DNA of 64,000 bases from Certhia americana. Taxonomy: Eukaryota > Chordata > Aves > Passeriformes > Certhiidae. The DNA is taken from assembly GCA_018697195.1 (NCBI GenBank), contig CM031878.1, positions 70,061,816 through 70,125,815 on the forward strand, in the 5' to 3' direction. The notes under the pieces were generated by a model. It made no database searches. It was given only the letters and a program-made list of their open reading frames with translations, and had not been told where the DNA came from. Within the stretch, counting starts at the first letter, position 1. Each line of letters opens with the position of its first letter. Position numbers and translations under genes: made by a program. This document shows positions 61,971-64,000 of the stretch, in pieces.

Positions 61971-62860
61971 GCTGCGGCTATCCCGGCGGGAAACAGGCGG
62001 GCAGCCGCGGGCGGGAGCGCCGGTCCCGCACCGCCCTCAGCGAGAACGGCGCGGCTCCCGCACAGGGAGATGCTTCAGCCGCGGAAAATCTGCCCTCTGT
62101 GCTCCCCAGCCTGCGCGGCGGGTGCCAGCGGGGCCCGGGCTCCACGGTGCTCACACCCACCCCTCCGCAGAGAGTGGGGAAAAAGAGGGGAATAAAAGCA
62201 GAGTAGACTAGGATATTCTCCCCTCTCCGCCGCAACAGGAAATCCAAGAGAACCGAGCTGAATTTCTCCTACAAAAAATAAAAGCAAAAAACAAGACAAG
62301 AACCAGACGATAATTAACCGCGCCTTAATAGACGTGCTGGGACAGAGCGAGAGCGGAGCGAAAAGCCCCTGCCCAGCGCCAGGGGCGGATTTACAGCGAA
62401 GAGATCCGGAGGAGGGGCCGGTGCCTCCGGGCTGGTGAGGGGATCGGGATGGGGAGGGGGAGAGGAAGGGAGGGAGGGGGCCGGGAAGAGGGAATGGTAG
62501 CAGAGGAGGTAGCTGGGGCCGGTGGCTGCTGGAGGGAGCGAGGGTATGGGAGAGTGAGTGGCGCAGGTAGAGCTGGTCCCAAAGGGGTTCTGCGCATTCC
62601 TTTGGTTCGCCCGCACCTCCCCAACCTCCGGGAATTTCGCCGTGGAATGGGGCGCAAGCCCGCGCGGAAAGGCTTGGCAGCAAAAACCGTCCCTGGGCTG
62701 GCACACGGGGCTCCCAAAGGTTCTGGTCCCAAGGATGAGCCCCGAGGGGAGGAGGCCGGAGCCCCATACCTGCCCCGCCAGCTTGGGTCTGGCACGGGAG
62801 CGCTGGGCAGAGCCCCGAGAGCTCCTTCCCCGCTCGTATCGACTCAGCACCGAGGGCTGG
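61971..62860 (-). promoter_or_regulatory. FBN2: CpG-rich FBN2 promoter and 5' UTR region
   Basis: From about 61640 to 62860 the DNA is GC-rich and dense in CpG, in sharp contrast to the AT-rich surroundings, as expected for a CpG-island promoter. The part upstream of the start codon must hold the 5' UTR and core promoter. GC boxes (CCGCCC at 62031-62036, GGGCGG at 62383-62388) are present and I see no convincing TATA box on the minus strand at a fixed distance, only a TATTAAG-like element near 62325. The transcription start cannot be placed from sequence alone; non-coding first exons are possible. Confidence 0.7.
62437..62490 (+). repeat. G-rich purine tract in promoter (possible G-quadruplex / Sp1 sites)
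   Basis: The plus strand here is almost pure G and A with many runs of three to five G separated by one to five bases, on the template-opposite strand of FBN2. Such tracts can bind Sp/KLF factors and can fold as G-quadruplexes; neither is shown here. Confidence 0.5.
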
Positions 62861-64000
62861 TGCTTCTGCCATCAAGAGCGGGGCTGTGTGGTACTGGAAT
62901 AATTGGCACTTTCCTTCTGGAGTAGTTTTTTGGAAGTTCACACCTGGAAACTTTGCTTGTTCTCCACTTGCTGTTTTCCCCTACATACCCGTCCCGAAAA
63001 ACCCCTGATTTAGGAAATTTCCTGCTTGTTTTTTAAGGCCAAGAGCATCCATTTACCTAGTTGTGCCGAATAGTTAGCCACCAGTGAGAAACAAACAAAC
63101 ACAATGGAAACAAAAACGTGGCCCTGCTGACAGTCCCTGAGTTCAGGCTGCTGGTAAACAACAGTACTCAATCTGGTTTTGCCATATGAGAAGATTTATC
63201 CCTTTGGACTGCAGCTCTAGGGGTGATCACCTCACCACACAGCCTTTGGCAACTTTGAAACTTTCAGGTCTTTTGTCATTTAAAACAAAACCAGAACGTG
63301 TCACGGCTTCATTTAGCTCCACATGCATATTATCTGTGACTTCTAGTTCTGGGGTGAGAAGCAGGAGCCACATCTTCCTGTCTCTGAAATAAAGCAAAAG
63401 CAGCCAAGAGGGTCAGGGAGCCACTCTTGTTCCACTTACTGCCCTGCTTTGATGGTCCTCTAACCATCCTGTAACAGAAGCTCCATTTACAGACCTATGT
63501 TTGGAGAGATCGGAATCTGGTTTTGTTTAAATTTTTAAATTTACCAGAAGTAATTTTGCATGACAGGATCTCAATCTTTAAAGACCTTCAGAAACAAAAG
63601 GTATTTAATGAAGGAACTATTCAGCAACCTCTTGATCATGAGTGAGGTTTGGAATTTCTCTTAAACAGAAGATGTTAAACCTGCCATGAATGAAATGCAG
63701 CTAAGAGTAAGGGAAAGAGAAGGATTCTGTGTCACTTTAGGTAAATAATTATATCCAGAAAACACAAAAAATAGATAGGACACAATGAATCAAAAGGCAA
63801 TAACTGATTTGAGATAAGCTCAGGGTCTTGGATATCAGGAAGCACAGTGATTAAGAAGCAATTGCCCAGAAGTTAAACACAGCACATCTGGAAAAAGACA
63901 ACACTAGAAAATCCTGAAAGGGAAAAAAACCCAAACAAACAATGAAACAAATAACCAACACACCCTCTCCCCCAAAAAAGTTTGGCAATTACACAGCAAG
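62861..64000. other. Upstream flank, nothing recognised
   Basis: Upstream of the CpG island the sequence returns to ordinary AT-rich composition. Short open frames occur on both strands but none has a recognisable domain or splice context. No neighbouring gene is seen. Confidence 0.6.

Noticed and set aside
61619..62206. 195-codon open frame on the plus strand over FBN2 exon 1
   Set aside because: It is antisense to conserved coding sequence and composed of Arg/Ala/Gly low complexity; a mirror of exon 1 and the GC-rich region.
62075..62941. 288-codon open frame on the minus strand upstream of FBN2
   Set aside because: It lies in the CpG island, has low-complexity Pro/Ser/Leu content, no domain, and is in a different context from the true FBN2 start. 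GC-rich DNA lacks stop codons.
1..64000. CRISPR arrays, operons, tRNA or rRNA genes, novel defence or metabolic systems
   Set aside because: Looked for and not seen; the window is one animal gene with large introns and flank.

Overview
This window is vertebrate nuclear DNA, almost certainly from a bird. It is AT-rich and intron-dominated, it carries CR1 LINE fragments with the avian CR1 3' end, and it holds two LTR-retrotransposon long terminal repeats of a kind common in songbird genomes. The exact species cannot be read from it; a passerine is my guess. There is one 400-base assembly gap (10240-10639).

The only protein-coding gene I can support is the 5' part of fibrillin-2 (FBN2), on the minus strand. 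The start codon is at 61968-61970 and 19 coding exons run leftwards to 3960; the gene continues beyond position 1. The exons sum to 2524 coding bases (841 codons plus one base), with no in-frame stop, GT/AG introns throughout and, after exon 2, phase-1 junctions. The encoded order is signal peptide, propeptide with an Arg-rich furin-type site, FUN domain, three EGF domains, first hybrid domain, two cbEGFs, TB1, the glycine-rich region, one EGF, four cbEGFs, TB2 (split over two exons) and two more cbEGFs. The glycine-rich region, where fibrillin-1 is proline-rich, and the start of the signal peptide identify fibrillin-2. The 54-base exon 17 (10031-10084) was found by splice logic and its match to the TB2 tail.

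Region by region: 62861-64000 is upstream flank with nothing recognised. 61640-62860 is a GC- and CpG-rich block covering the promoter, 5' UTR and exon 1. 54454-60987 carries exons 2-5. 40201-54453 is a 14.3 kb intron with no gene or clear mobile element. 16476-40200 carries exons 6-15 with an LTR, two CR1 tails, low-complexity tracts and a dispersed duplicate. 3960-11260 carries exons 16-19, a solo LTR with target-site duplication, and a CR1 apparently interrupted by a second CR1 in the opposite orientation. 1-3959 is intron 19.

I found no operon, CRISPR array, RNA gene or novel system. The second-look items are a one-codon shift of a conserved cysteine in exon 8, arginine enrichment of the glycine-rich linker, the nested CR1 arrangement, two LTR copies, a perfect 13-bp hairpin and several short duplications. 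Comparisons with human fibrillin-2 are from memory, not from a search.
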